A stretch of 64,000 nucleotides of DNA from Amphiduros pacificus (GCA_949316495.1 OX439002.1:13448001-13512000), one strand, 5' to 3'; positions 11,831-55,380 are shown, numbered from the stretch's first letter. The notes: a model not told the origin generated them from the letters alone. Numbers and translations: made by a program.

Positions 11831-14800
11831 ATGAAAGAGTTTTGAATATAAAATATAAATATTTATATTTTGAATATAAATTTCACCTGTCTCATTTGAC
11901 TGGACCCCTCTCCCTCATTAATATGACCATTAAAACATATTAATATGACCATTCACATAATGTTGGGGAGAACAGGCAATTAAATTGAGGCATGACTTTT
12001 ATTTTGAGTTGTTGAGAGTTGTTCAGAAAAATAAAAGTAGGATGCCACTATTTTACTGATAAATTGCCAATGCACCCTTTTGACATATCACTTTCTGTAG
12101 CAGCTACTAATATACGACTCCAGAGCAAAGTAAAAAGATAGCATGTTTTTTGTTAAAATGATCAAGATCAAGATTTGTATTTCCCATGTAAACATGCTAT
12201 GGTTATCTTTTTTTGGTTCATCTTGATATCCAAAAAATGTTGTCTCGCAGTGGTGTGAAGAAATGTGAATTCTGCAAATATTCTCCCATGTGTCCATTAT
12301 AAAAATGCTTGTCCATTACAAAAATGCTTGGATTTTGAAGTGGCGATGTGTTTTCATATATTTTGGTTAGAATTTCCTCACTGTTTAATAATTTACATTA
12401 TTGAAATTAATACTAAACAAAGCTATTGAATGCATATAATGCAGAGAAGGTATGAATATCTAATATGTGTTTGAAAAGATACAATGTGGTGCAAATAAAA
12501 TATGTTGAAAAGTGTTAGCATAGTCACAAATAAGAACATCCTTGTGATGCTTATTGTGGGTGGGTAGAAAATGGGTTGAAAATGAACAGTGAACCCTGCA
12601 CAAAGGCTTAGTCATCAAATGAATGCAGTGCCACATTTTGGTGGTTATCATGACATCAATCTGACATCAGAGGTGGCAGGGCCATGAAAATACATTTGGA
12701 AAGATATGGTACTGAGAACATTATATCCCATTTATGAGTTATTTGCTGACTAGAGTGTCTATTATCTATGGGGAGTCTCTCCACTGTTTTTGTTTTAAAA
12801 CAAGTTTTTATTACATGAGAATTCTGATTGAAAATAAATGTTACCTCTAAGCAATCCCTTTTCCGTTCTACATAGTGATGGGTCCCAGCCAAGTGGTGGT
12901 CTGTAACTACTATAGTACAGACAAGGGATACGATAAGAAATAGGACACTTTTTCTTTCTTTTTTGTTTTTAGCCAAATTTTGGACCTGCTAAGATTTGAA
13001 AATTGATGACTTTACTCTTTTTTGGGGAGAACGTCCTTTGTGTTAATGTCTTATTATGTCTGTTTATAACACGTACAAGACTAGGCTCATAAAACTTGGA
13101 TACCTTCAAAAAGTTACTTTGATCAATAATCGATCTATTGTAAGGCCTTATATTACAATTAAATTTGAGACTCTCCTTGATAAGAAACTTTCCAACAGGT
13201 TATGAATAAACAAACAGGTGGCTTATTAAAATGATCATGACTTTCAAGGTGTATTTTATAAGAACAGAATATGTCTCTCATACAATTACTGAAAGACTAT
13301 AATTGAAAATAATATTAATAAATGAAAATCACTAAAAATGTATAGAATTCTTTTTAGTTTACTTGGGTTACAATACAACTGAAATAGTAAAGGAATTTTC
13401 AACTACCCCAGAGATTAAAATTTTGTTTGTTGTTGGCCAACCTTCTAACTAATCAAATCACAGCAAACTAGAATGCATATGATCATGCATGTAGTATATT
13501 CTCTCAAATAATATTGGCTGGAAATTATCAAATATTTAAAGCAGATCTCAAAATGTGCATTGAAAAGTGAACTTGAACCATATAAATCGGATTAGTCTAA
13601 TTTACTTTTGGGAAATATAAGATAATTGTCCAATCAACTTATATTTGTTCCATCCCACAGAGCACAAACTTCTACTCGAGTAAAGATATATTAAACAATA
13701 AGGTCAGGGATTTTCCCAATTTTGTGGAGGTTGGACTTTGTAGACTGAACAATGAAGCATCTTCTTGAGGACTTGCATGTATTCAATCCACTTCACTCTT
13801 ATTTTGGACGGGGCTGTGAATTGGCCAGTGAATATCAGCAGAATTTAAATGGTTGCCACACCCAACAGTGAATGAAGAAAATACTGGTTGTCTGAAGGAC
13901 AAAGGGTCAGAAATGGTTGCACTAGGATATACATGTAGGAGTAGGTGTTGATTGCTGGTATGCATTACTTACATGTGTCCCATATTCTCGTCTCATATTC
14001 ATCCCATATTTGTGCAAGTGCATTACTTTTGTAAATTTTACTAACTGCAAAGGGGAATCAGCTATTTTTCTGGCAACTCCACATAAGGTTCACACTCAAT
14101 TATAATGCAGACTTCTATACTTGTAACTATTTATTTATCACAGAACCATGCTCACAATATACTTGCATATTATGTGTTACAAACTGTACCAGTATTTACA
14201 CAATATAATCTTTAAAATAATTTATGTTGTTATTTTATGTACACATGATACAAAAACATTTTAAATGGACGGAAATAAAACATTGTGATGTATAGTTTTA
14301 CATGTAATTTACCATCACAAGATTCAGTGCAGTAAAGATTTATGCAATATGCACTACCATTCACTGTTGAAGTTTTCTACTAAATATAAAGTACAGAGAA
14401 ACATTTGTCTCAAAAAGAAGTTCCATGGGAGGCAATTATATTACTTCTATATTTTTTAAAATGTTGTTTGAAAATCTACTTGTGGGAATAAGAAATGAAA
14501 GAATAACAATAAAATATTTATATTTAGATATTTATCAGCCTCATTAAAATATTCCTGTTGGAAAAGGGATGATGCTGCTCTGATTTTGATGCTAATTGTC
14601 TCCATGGGGATAAGCTTATTATGACAGATTCTGCCTCTCATAGAATGCCTGTATATTAGCAGAGACAAATACTCCTGTGACTTATTAACACTATTATTGT
14701 AAATCATAATGGCTGCATGGCTAAACTTTGATATGCAGGAAACTAAATTTCACTTTAATTATGAAATTATATGCCATTTCTGCAAGCAAATATAGTGTTA

Positions 14801-14947
14801 TTTGTCTTATTAGTTTCATCAATACATTTAATGACAATCTGATCAATTATACTACAATTCCAATATATTTAGTCATAAGACACAATAAAATGTTTAAATC
14901 TTTGTTTTGAAGTGATAGTATGATAATTAAATAAATGAATGAGAAAT

Positions 14948-45656
<30,709 letters not shown>

Positions 45657-45810
45657 TTTCGGACCGTTTTGTGTTTGGTATAGCTTGTAAGTTGATTTGT
45701 GGTCTCTCGATTTCCTCTTCTCGGAAAAATATCCTCAGTTACCAGAAGATTAGGCTCTCTGAGCTTGCTGTGATACAAGAATTTGCCTCGGTTTGGTATA
45801 ATTTATAGGC
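45657..45810 (-). promoter_or_regulatory. TTC26: TTC26 5' UTR and probable core promoter
   Basis: The minus strand carries CCTATAAATTATACC at about 45795-45809, a plausible TATA-type element, about 150 bp upstream of the start codon. The stretch between has no ATG. No perfect RFX X-box is seen here; the nearest is at 49258. The transcription start is inferred. Confidence 0.4.
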
Positions 45811-46123
45811 GGTTACCCGATCTTGTATTTCATCAAAAATCCGACATTTGAAGATATATCACCAGTCAAATATCTAAGCAATTTACCTCTTGAATATGAT
45901 TAAAGTATTTAAAGTGTTTTAGCGATAATAAAAATAATTCTTTATAATTCTTTAAATTGTATGACATTTATTTTTGTGAAACTTGTAATGCTATTTTTAA
46001 ACAAATATGAAATATTTACAAAAATATTATTTAATGTTCATCTATCCAGTGTTGGGAGGTTATTACGGGCCCAATCGATTCAGTAATGTTCGAGCCACCC
46101 GATTTTAAATAAATTTATTCCAG

Positions 46124-46345
46124 GTTGATGAAGTCTGTAATTAACAATATCAGAGCATGGGATCCTTTTTCAAGTGTTGCATTTGAATGTCATTGTTTCA
46201 CGAGGATAATCAGACTTCTAAATGTAGATCCCACTCTGCCGCCCGAGTTGGGCACTTTCCGGCAATCGATCACGTCCAGGGTGTTGCTGGCTGGACAAGG
46301 AACACAATATTGCCTTCAAGTTCAAAGAAAGTTTGTACTTTTCAT
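46124..46345 (+). CDS. Possible unassigned exon, divergent from TTC26
   Basis: After an acceptor-like TTTATTCCAG, a frame reads LMKSVINNIRAWDPFSSVAF, then RIIRLLNVDPTLPPELGTF and ITSRVLLAGQGTQYCLQVQ, with GTTTGT following as a possible donor. Base composition is richer in CpG than the surroundings and the wording looks protein-like, but a second frame is also open. I do not recognise the protein. Chance, or a transposon piece, remains possible. Confidence 0.3.
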
Positions 46346-46668
46346 TATTTATGTCAGTTTTCGATTTTTTTTAAACTGAAAATATATTTAATCATTAAAC
46401 AGCATATATGGATACCAACCTTTTCCTCAGTTGTATGTTGTCCTTTAGACTGTGCTAGTCCAAATATACATGTATATTACAATTATTATTATAGTGTCTA
46501 TACCTATACTAGGCTATAGTCATGGCATCCACTCCCTAAATAACTAGCCCTTTCCTTAGGCTATTTTCTGCTATATTTTATTTGCATTTTAAACATTTTT
46601 GAACAGCTTAGGGGCAGTTTTTAGGTTGTGGTGTACTTGAGTAAACAAGAAAAAGTGGTGCTCCACAT

Positions 46669-47454
46669 GTAACACGGATGGGAAAAAATTAACAAACAAA
46701 ACAAAAATTGCAATAAACAAAACAAAAATTACAACAAACAAAACAAAAATTACAACAAACAAAACAAAAATTTAAATAAACAACAAAATCATTTAAACAG
46801 AAACGATCATTGCAAATTGATGGGGTAGTTGAAATTATTTTCATTCATCATTTAAAAACATTTAATTTGGTATATAAACAATTTTTTCAGCACTACTGTA
46901 TGCAAAGATGTGCCTTTTTAGGCCCGATTACGTAAGTTTCTCTACTATCGCCCAGGCGCTATCGCAAGTCATCATCAGAGACTTTTGCATGTTATTTCTG
47001 TTCTAATTGTCCGATTTACACCAAATTTGAATTAAACTTACTGAAAAATCCTTGTTCTTGCGATTGGGAAGCATTTCCAAGCAATTTAAAGGGATAATTT
47101 TATGCAACGATGGACGAAGACGATGACATCGTTTTGAACGATCTGCTTTTACATCACGCACTTCTTTTCTTTTGTTTTACTTGTATTCATACGCCGAATA
47201 CTAGACTGGTCCCCTACCGAGTGTCAAGAAATGAGGGTGGCACCAGTCTAATCTATCGCATGCACACGGCGAACACTCCACAGTGGCGTCAGTTGCTTTA
47301 ACAATAATGACCACAGAAAAAACCGAATCACAAACCACAGGAAATGAATACGCATTTCCCATGATCGTACCGATCACAGAATAACACAGATAGTCCCTTT
47401 TTGATATCCACTGCCTGTCGGCAGTGGATATAAAAAAACGACCATCCGTGTTAC
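46669..47454. mobile_element. Inverted-repeat element, family M2, copy C
   Basis: Ends GTAACACGGATGG and CCATCCGTGTTAC. A strong hairpin, TATCCACTGCC-TGTC-GGCAGTGGATA, lies just inside the right end (about 47404-47432). A short inner insertion at 47200-47255 has inverted CTAGACTGGT/ACCAGTCTA ends. Copy A has the same subterminal area with a damaged hairpin (TGCCTGTCGGCCTGTCGG). Confidence 0.75.
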
Positions 47455-47600
47455 AAAAAATCTGGTTTTTTTTTCAATTCTCCTGCCTTCTTCGTGGAAA
47501 TTCACTGTTTGCATAATAATCTTGGAGGGGCATTCATTGAATCCTCAACACAAATATTCCTTACCTATTGTAGAATATGACTGCCCTGCTAGTTCAACTT

Positions 47601-48161
47601 TTAAAGGTGCCAGGAAACATCACCAGATAAAAACACTCTTGAGACAGTGAAAAATGACTCCCCACAATGAATAAAAAGTGGAGGGTGAAATTTTGTCACA
47701 TGGTCTAAACCAGTCTTAACATTGGCGGCCATTTCAATTCTGAAGAAGCTTAAAAGTGTGATAACTGACTTAAAAAAGAATAAAATGTTTGTTTTACAAC
47801 TGGATATTGAAGAAAACAGATTATACTTTGCAAACAACCAGGCCATGTAATCAGTGAGTACACAATTACGACACCTGCAGTGTGTGTTTATCAGTGGGCT
47901 TCGCTGGGGCAGATGAAATTTGACGATCTCTCTAGCCGTGAAATGGCCGCCGGACACAAAATAAACAAAAGGCAAATTCACTGCTAGAGATCTTCGAGCT
48001 AGTCTATACCCAAAGTCATCGTCAAAATAGACTTGAAATCCATTGTTTCCAGACACACCACGCACTGCCCATCCAATTGAACTCACAACTCCAGTAAAAC
48101 TCGACTTCCGGCAACAGATTGTCAACAAGCCATGCATTTCTCTCACCAACAACAAACGCAA
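47601..48161 (-). other. 186-residue open frame of unknown nature
   Basis: The longest unassigned open frame in the window. It shows no domain, repeat or membrane pattern that I recognise. Its first part overlaps the left arm of a large inverted duplication (47990-48120 against 48500-48610). Without a homologue or expression data it should not be called a gene. It could belong to a transposon. Confidence 0.2.
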
Positions 48162-48610
48162 GGTTTGTTTGAAAAAAATTCTTTGTTTTTTCTTGATCTC
48201 AGCATCGTTTCACCATTGTTTACGAGTTTGCGCAAAGAGGTGAAAGTGGGTCAGTTTATTCACGGGGGTGACAGCAACAATCTGGAAGCTCCACAACGTA
48301 GTGGTGCTTCTGACGTCATATAATGTTTCTCCCTTTGCGTTTCCATGACGTCATCACTTGGACTCTTCTAAATGCCATTTCTCATTGTCAAGTTTTATAT
48401 CATGTAAAATACTGAAGAAAAAACACTACAGAATGCACACAGATTTGTGTTTTTAGACATTATAACTGGGAACGATAGTGACATGGGTCATAACTGCAAC
48501 AGTCAATCACCAGAGGTCGAGTTTATTTACTGGGGAAACTTCAATATGATAGGCAGTGCATGGTGTTTCGAGAAACAGTGGATTTCAAGTCTATTTTGCC
48601 AATGTCTTTG
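47990..48610. repeat. Large imperfect palindrome with two TGACGTCA sites in its centre
   Basis: Arms of about 110 bp (47990-48120 reversed, 48500-48610) share GGATTTCAAGTCTATTTTG, TTTGGGTATAG and GGCAGTGC-TGGTGT. They read outward from a centre of about 380 bp that is CpG-richer than the surroundings and has TGACGTCA at 48312 and 48349. Either an inverted duplication or the two ends of an element. Confidence 0.55.
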
Positions 48611-49175
48611 GGTATAGTTGTCCTTGCACAACAATGATGATATTTCATTGTCAATTTTGCCTGGCCAGGGTTCTTGTTTTAATTTAAAGCAAACCTTTTT
48701 AAATGACAGCCAGTGTGTTACCATAGATAGCTAGAGCTGTTCGCACCATCACTACTTCCATATAGATAAATTCATTTATTTTGATACTGTCAGCAAGTCA
48801 TTGAGATATTGTTTTCTCATTGACTGTCATACACACATCCGGTTCACTGACCAATCACAGATGCAGAGACAATAGCCAAGTTTAAGAGCATTTTTTTTCA
48901 ACCAATCAGAGACCCGCTTACAAACAATTAAAAGAAATGATTAAAGTAACAATGTTGGATGATGATGAATACCATGGGTCTGTATTTCAACTTTGCCAAA
49001 CTAATCACCTGTTAATAAGTAGCTGGTGATTCACATACGATCAGAAGAAAGGCTGAAAAAAAAGTTTTTGTCCCCTGCCTCTATGAAGTCGAAGAGGGAG
49101 ACTTAAATTTGGGCGAGGTCTGGCTGTTCCCTAGTACATCTGCATATTTTGTTGGCATATTGTTGGGATTGCTTG

Positions 49176-49365
49176 GATTGTTTTTATATTGCACTGGCAC
49201 ATTGTATATATCAATATCTTGAACAAATCTGATAATGGCTTTGATTGGACAATTTCTGTTGCCATGGTAACCAATCTTTGCTCAGATTGTTTTCATATTG
49301 CACTGGCACATTGTATATATCAATAATGGTTGTGATTGGATGATTTCTGTTGCCATGGTATGTCA
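49176..49365. promoter_or_regulatory. Tandem 109-bp duplication with RFX X-box motifs
   Basis: Two copies of a unit (GATTGTTTTTATATTGCACT, then GGCACATTGTATATATCAA). Each ends with an inverted CCAAT (GATTGG) and GTTGCCATGG. The first contains GTTGCCATGGTAAC (49258-49271), a full match to the RFX X-box rule GTNRCC-N-RGYAAC. The second (49349-49362) reads GTTGCCATGGTATG and is broken in its right half. It is 3.6 kb upstream of TTC26, a cilium gene of the kind RFX factors control. The link is inference. Confidence 0.4.
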
Positions 49366-49789
49366 TTTATAAAGATGCTGTGATAAACTCTCAATGTGGT
49401 CTGACTTTGTATTCTTCATTCTATAATTCTAAGACAGCTAACATTTCAACACTTTCTTAGATCATCTGATTCTACCACATTCAGTGGCGGGTGACTTAGA
49501 ATCAATGATCTTGTGCATTGAGAGCTGTTAAGCTAGCAATAGTAAATATGTGTTCACAACATATATTGACAAGTTGTCTTGGACACTTGCCAAGATGCTG
49601 GTTTATTTAAAAACAGATAAATCACGATTTCTTTCACTTAAATTGTATGTATAGACAAAGACAAAAAGATTGAAAATTAAAACTTCATGTTTTGTTTTTG
49701 TATTAAACTTAGAGTACAGTGACACAACCACATTGTCAAGTCTCATCTCTATCGTGAACAACATAGTGAGTGAAGTCATAAGCACAGTT

Positions 49790-50346
49790 ACAAATACAAA
49801 TACAAAATACAAAATACTTTATTTTAAGTCACAAATTAAAACAAATAACATTAGCTGAGAGCTATTGTATGACTGTTGATAAAATATGTACAATATATAC
49901 AAATATCTTTAAAATCCTTAGCACCATTCCATGCAATTACATGGCTGCCAGCTTTTGATTCTCTCCTTGAATGCATCAAGAGAAACACTGCTTTTAATCT
50001 CTGTGGGCAGCATATTCCAGAGCTTGGCACCAGAGTAAGTTTTTAGTCCATTGTGATTAGTATTGACCTTGTTCTGAATCAGCTTATTATCATCTCTCAT
50101 GTTGTATGGCACATTGTTCTCTTTGAATAGTTTGCACAGATAAATGGGAGAAATGTCATTTACACACTTATACACCTCAATGGCTAGTGCTCGTATACGA
50201 GAAATTATTAACATGTCCTCTCCACTTTTCTCAAGCAACTGTTCATGTGTTGAGCTAAAATCATTAAAAACAAAGCGTAGGGCTCGACATTGCAACTTTT
50301 CCATCTTTTTAACATTGCCTACTAGTTTGTGATTCATATGCCTCAT
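49790..50346 (-). mobile_element. 5'-truncated LINE (3' end of a non-LTR retrotransposon)
   Basis: The 142-residue frame is the C-terminal tail that follows reverse transcriptase in many LINEs: KLQCRALRFVFNDFSS, LLEKSG, RIRALAIEVYKCVNDISPIY, NTNHNGLKTYSGAKLWNMLP, and SLDAFKERIKSW. A short 3' region follows and ends in TTTGTATTTTGTATTTGTA-type tandem repeats at 49790-49820, a typical LINE tail. The body upstream is missing. The intact frame suggests a fairly recent insertion. Clade (jockey/CR1-like) is a guess. Confidence 0.85.
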
Positions 50347-50962
50347 TTATATGTTCATATAAAATTTCTGAGTTCTGAGTTCTGAGTTCTGAGTTGTATT
50401 TGGGTCATGTAATCATTTTATGTAATCATTATGTCATATTTATGGTTGTTGATGGACACAAACTGGCAAAATAATCAATGAACAAATTTCAAGAAGCATA
50501 CACATGACTCACATGCACTCCACGTGCCATGATGCTGACAAAAGACGAAAGTGCATACCTCTGCTAAATATACATGTATATAATGTCAATAAAGGAAGCA
50601 GAACTAGAAATATACCCAAAACTTTTTTACTAATAAAGTACCAGTAGTAATCATGAAAATGAAGGTGTATAATCAAGTAACAGCTATGCATCTAATCAAC
50701 CTATATTCAGTTCAACTAATGACATCATGGAAATCAATTGTTGATATCTCGGGGAGTCATCAAGCCACTTAAATTTATCACCAGCCTCTTTAAAATCTAA
50801 TATATAAAATGTTTGCATGAAAATCATATATTTTATTGCATATATTCTGCTCATCCTTATGTCTGTGTGTAATAGACTGACAAATGTGTATTATGACACC
50901 AACAGTCCTTATTCATAACAAGCAAGTAGATTTCAATGTTAATTTGATTTACCAGTCTGAAA
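50347..50962. other. Intergenic, no gene seen
   Basis: AT-rich sequence. A short TTCTGAG microrepeat lies at 50367-50395, next to the LINE. The segment from 50839 is duplicated at 51728. Confidence 0.5.
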
Positions 50963-52428
50963 CAATGTCACACCTTCCTCAGTAACTTGACATGTACCAC
51001 TCAGTGAGCATGTTACAATGTCACACCTTCCTCAGCACCTTGACATGTACCACTCACTGAGCATGTTACAATGTCACATCTTCCTCAGCAACTTGACATG
51101 CACCACTCAGTGAGCATGTTACAATGTCACACCTTCCTCAGCAACTTGACATGTACCACTCAGTGAGCATGTTACAATGTCACACCTTCCTCAGCAACTT
51201 GACATGCACCACTCAGTGATCATGTTACAATGTCACACCTTCCTCAGCAACATGACATGTACCACTCACTGATCATGTTACAATGTCACACCTTCCTCAG
51301 CACCTTGACATGTACCACTCACTGATCATGTTACAATGTCACACCTTCCTCAGCAACTTGACATGTACCACTCAGTGAGCATGTTACAATGTCACACCTT
51401 CCTCAGCAACATGACATGTACCACTCAGTGATCATGTTACAATGTCACACCTTCCTCAGCAACTTGACATGTACCACTCACTGAGCATGTTACAATGTCA
51501 CACCTTCCTCAGCACCTTGACATGTACCACTCACTGATCATGTTACAATGTCACACCTTCCTCAGCAACATGACATGTACCACTCACTGATCATGTTACA
51601 ATGTCACACCTTCCTTAGCAACTTGACATGTACCACTTACTGATCATGTTACAATGTCACACCTTCCTCAGCACCTTGACATGTACCACTCAGTGAGCAT
51701 GTTACAATGTCACACCTTCCTCAGCACCATATATTCTGCTCATCCTTATGTCTGTGTGTAATAGACTGACAAATGTGTATTATGACACCAACAGTCCTTA
51801 TTCATAACAAGCAAGTAGATTTCAATGTTAATTTGATTTACCAGTCTGAAACAATGTCACACCTTCCTCAGTAACTTGACATGTACCACTCACTGATCAT
51901 GTTACAATGTCACACCTTCCTCAGCACCTTGACATGTACCACTCACTGATCATGTTACAATGTCACACCTTCCTCAGCAACTTGACATGTACCACTCACT
52001 GATCATGTTACAATGTCACACCTTCCTCAGCACCTTGACATGTACCACTCACTGATCATGTTACAATGTCACACCTTCCTCAGCAACTTGACATGTACCA
52101 CTCACTGATCATGTTACAATGTCACACCTTTCTCAGCAACATGACATGTACCACTCACTGAGCATGTTACAATGTCACACCTTCCTCAGCACCTTGACAT
52201 GTACCACTCACTGATCATGTTACAATGTCACACCTTCCTCAGCAACTTGACATGTACCACTCACTGAGCATGTTACAATGTCACACCTTCCTCAGCAACT
52301 TGACATGTACCACTCACTGATCATGTTACAATGTCACACCTTCTGCAGCAACTTGACATGTACCACTCACTGATCATGTTACAATGTCACACCTTCCTCA
52401 GCAACTTGACATGTACCACTCACTGAAG
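50963..52428. repeat. 53-bp minisatellite (about 25 units) with an embedded duplicated flank
   Basis: Unit: CAATGTCACACCTTCCTCAG, CAACTTGACATGTACCACTC, ACTGATCATGTTA. Units differ at a few fixed sites (AACTTG/ACCTTG/AACATG, GAGCATG/GATCATG). At 51728-51875 the array is interrupted by a copy of the unique left flank (50839-50986), exactly 889 bp further on. A block containing flank and repeats was therefore itself duplicated. Confidence 0.92.
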
Positions 52429-52429
52429 G

Positions 52430-54235
52430 AAATGCAAATTTGGCATCAATTGTAATTAAATCTATATCTGTGTTTGCAGATCGATCCTTCCAATGTTGAG
52501 GAGGGGTGGTATTCTTTTTCTTTCTGCCTTTCCGAGTCTGGTGGTGGGGTAATGGGTGCACATTTCTGATTGCATCTCAGTCCTCTTTAGGATTTCAGTG
52601 AGGTGAACCCTCAAACTTTGAATCACTTCTGAGCTGAGATCAGCATCTCTAGAGCAGATGTGGCTGGTGTGTAACAGTTGGCCACACAGGTCACCATTTT
52701 CCCTGTGACTGGGCTGACATGTGGTATAATGTAGATAATTCCATATGTCGATTTGGTGCACAAGTTGTGTACAGTCTGTTGATAGGATTGAGGAATACTG
52801 TACAATCTAAGCAAGGTAGCCACTCTGGAATAGCTTAAAAGTCACATGACAAGAAAATTGTGAAAATGTTTATAATGTGCCATAATATATTACAATACAT
52901 GGACATTGCATTTCAACATGTTTTACACATTTTTATAAATGGAGTACAGAATTATAGTGGATCAAAGTGATTTGCTGGACACGCCCCTTTTTATGTGGGT
53001 CAAATCAGGGCTGCTGATATTTTGCCGGAAGTGACGCATGTTCGCCCTTCATGTTCAAAACAAACCACTCCAAGCCAGTGAAAGTCTTGAGGGATTGTAA
53101 TTTATAAGTAATAACAAGAGTGGTGATAACATCTTTGAACCACTGGTGGCCTAATTAGCACATGTAGATAGTAGGTCAGATCATGTTTCACATCATAGTC
53201 ACTCAAATTCTGCCTGTGGTGATGGGGAAGACAGGAATACAGCCAGCCTCCCAGTTGAGTTTGGCAAACTTACATCTGCCTATTGAGATTATTCAGATCC
53301 TACAAGGGACTGACTGAACTATTCTTTATCATAACATTATGGTCAAAGTCATTTCCTTGTTGAGAAAGAAATGTTGAAATCTCAAAGTTTAGTATCATTT
53401 CTACAGAATTTCTATTTTTATTCAAAATTCCTTTGTCTGTTTGTATATACTGATATATGAAACAGATCTAAAAATATGTGTCAAATGCTTTCAAAACATT
53501 TATTTTTTCAATTATGTCATACGAAGTTTAGCTCAACATTACTGAATATGAATAATATTCAACTAATTAATATTGTTACTGGTCATTGGTTAACAAATAA
53601 ATACATAAATTTTCAGTGTAAAAAATATGGAAATATCAACTAAAAATAATTCATAGATATTTTAAAAGTCTCATCTCAATGTTCCATTTACAGTTTGAAA
53701 ACCCTTAAACTTCATTCCATGATGTTTAGGGCTAGCTAATAAGTGTCTTGAAACTGATAAGAGTAGAGCAGGCCATATTTCAGACACTATACCCAATTAA
53801 GTCATGTTTGTTTATTTTCTTCAAATAAAGTAGGGATTGTGGGATGGGAAGCTGATGTAAATGCAAGTCTCTATTTTACAGCCTTAAGTTTTGCCATTAA
53901 TCATATTTTCAATGGATGTTATTTGTGTAGAAGAAAGGACATCAGCTGTTATACATGTACAGACATAGGAGGAATATGTGTGCAGGAGATGCATGCGGGG
54001 CGCAATGACGTAGGCAGCCTGCTGACCCAGTTCTAGGTCAAGGGAGTAGGTTAATTACCCCGGGGGTTCAAAGATCTTGAATTATAGCTAAACTAAACAT
54101 CAGACTGCAGAAAAAATTGTCAGATGTTTCTCAGAGGTATGAAATCTAAAGATTTACCACTTAAAAAAATTCTTGTCATATGACTTTTAAGATTAATTTG
54201 AGTGATGGGAGGACCATGTTTAAAAATGGGCCACA
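52430..54235. other. Intergenic, no gene supported
   Basis: A 99-residue minus-strand frame at 52462-52761 sits in a stretch of higher GC (SSEVIQSLRVHLTEILKRTE) but matches nothing I know. The rest is AT-rich. Confidence 0.45.
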
Positions 54236-54239
54236 ATAT

Positions 54240-55380
54240 TTGTCGACCCACCCCGTAGGGGGAGGGGAGACCTTGTATTAGGCTTTGATATTGCACAGGA
54301 CTATGTAAATCCATAATATCTTGCATGGGATTGAATATGGTTGACCTTGACCCAGTTCTCAAGGTCACAGGTGCCATTTTGTGTCTCTGCAGTACTGGTT
54401 TCCAGATGATACACTGAGAACTATTTGGTATTTGGCTTGAGAACTATTTGGTATTTTGTATGTGTCCCTCAACCCTCTTGTATGGGATTGCTGATGAATG
54501 ACATTGACAAATTTGTCAAGATCACAGGAGATATTTTTGTATAATCATGGTTTCCGTATGATAAAAGGAGAACCGTTTAATCGATATTGCACAGGATTAT
54601 GTAAGCCCTATATACCTTGCATGGGATTGCATATGGTTGACCTTGACCCATTTCTCAAGGTCACAGGAGCAATTTTGTTTCTCTGCAGTACTTGTTTATT
54701 TCTGGATGACACACTGAGAACTATTTGGTATTTGGCTTTGATAACAGACAAGAGTAAGTGTCTCTCCTGGTTTGCTGATGACTGACCTTGACCAATTTTC
54801 AAGGTCACAGGAGATATTTTGTATCACCATGGTTTCCAGATGATAACAAAAGAATCATTCAATGGATCATTTTGATATTGCAGAGGATTATGTAAGTCCA
54901 TAATATCTTGCATAGGATTGAATATGGTTGACCTTGGCCCAGTTCTCAAGGTCACGAGTGCCATTTTGTGTCTCTGCAGTTATTGATGATTTCCGGATGA
55001 TACATTGAGAACTTATTGGTATTTGGCTTTGATATCAGACGTTGAGAACTATTGCTGGTGAGTGACCTTGACTGATTTTCCAAGGTCACAGGAGACATTT
55101 TGTATCACTATGGTTTCCAGATGATTTGGCTTTGACATCAGATGTATGTATGTGTCCCTCAACTCCCTTGTATGGCCTATGGGATTGCATAAGAATGACC
55201 TTGACTGATATCTCAAGGTCACACGAGATTTTTTTTATGATTATAGTTTCCGGATGATAACAGAAAATACTTTGATATTGCACAGGATTATGTAAGTCCA
55301 TAATACCTTGCAAGTGATTGCATGTGGTTGACCTTGACCCAGATCTCAAGGTCACAGGAGCAATTTTGTATCACTACCCC
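54240..55380. repeat. R2 tandem array, relative of R1
   Basis: About four diverged units, with ATTGCACAGGATTATGTAA at about 54290, 54586, 54877 and 55277. Spacing is near 290 bp for the first three, then about 400 bp. Each unit has two half-units bearing TTGACCTTGACCCA..TCTCAAGGTCACAGG or a weaker variant. The about 2 x 145-bp plan and the TGACCTTGA/TCAAGGTCA pairs are shared with R1, while the rest of the sequence is not. No hairpin head or tail is seen. Confidence 0.75.

Noticed and set aside
12656-12976. 106-residue minus-strand frame with a hydrophobic N-terminal stretch
   Set aside because: No resemblance to any family, no splice or promoter support, and AT-rich intergenic context; chance is likely.
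52462-52761. 99-residue minus-strand frame in a higher-GC stretch
   Set aside because: Not recognisable and adjoins a minisatellite; could be part of a repeat. Not enough to call a gene.
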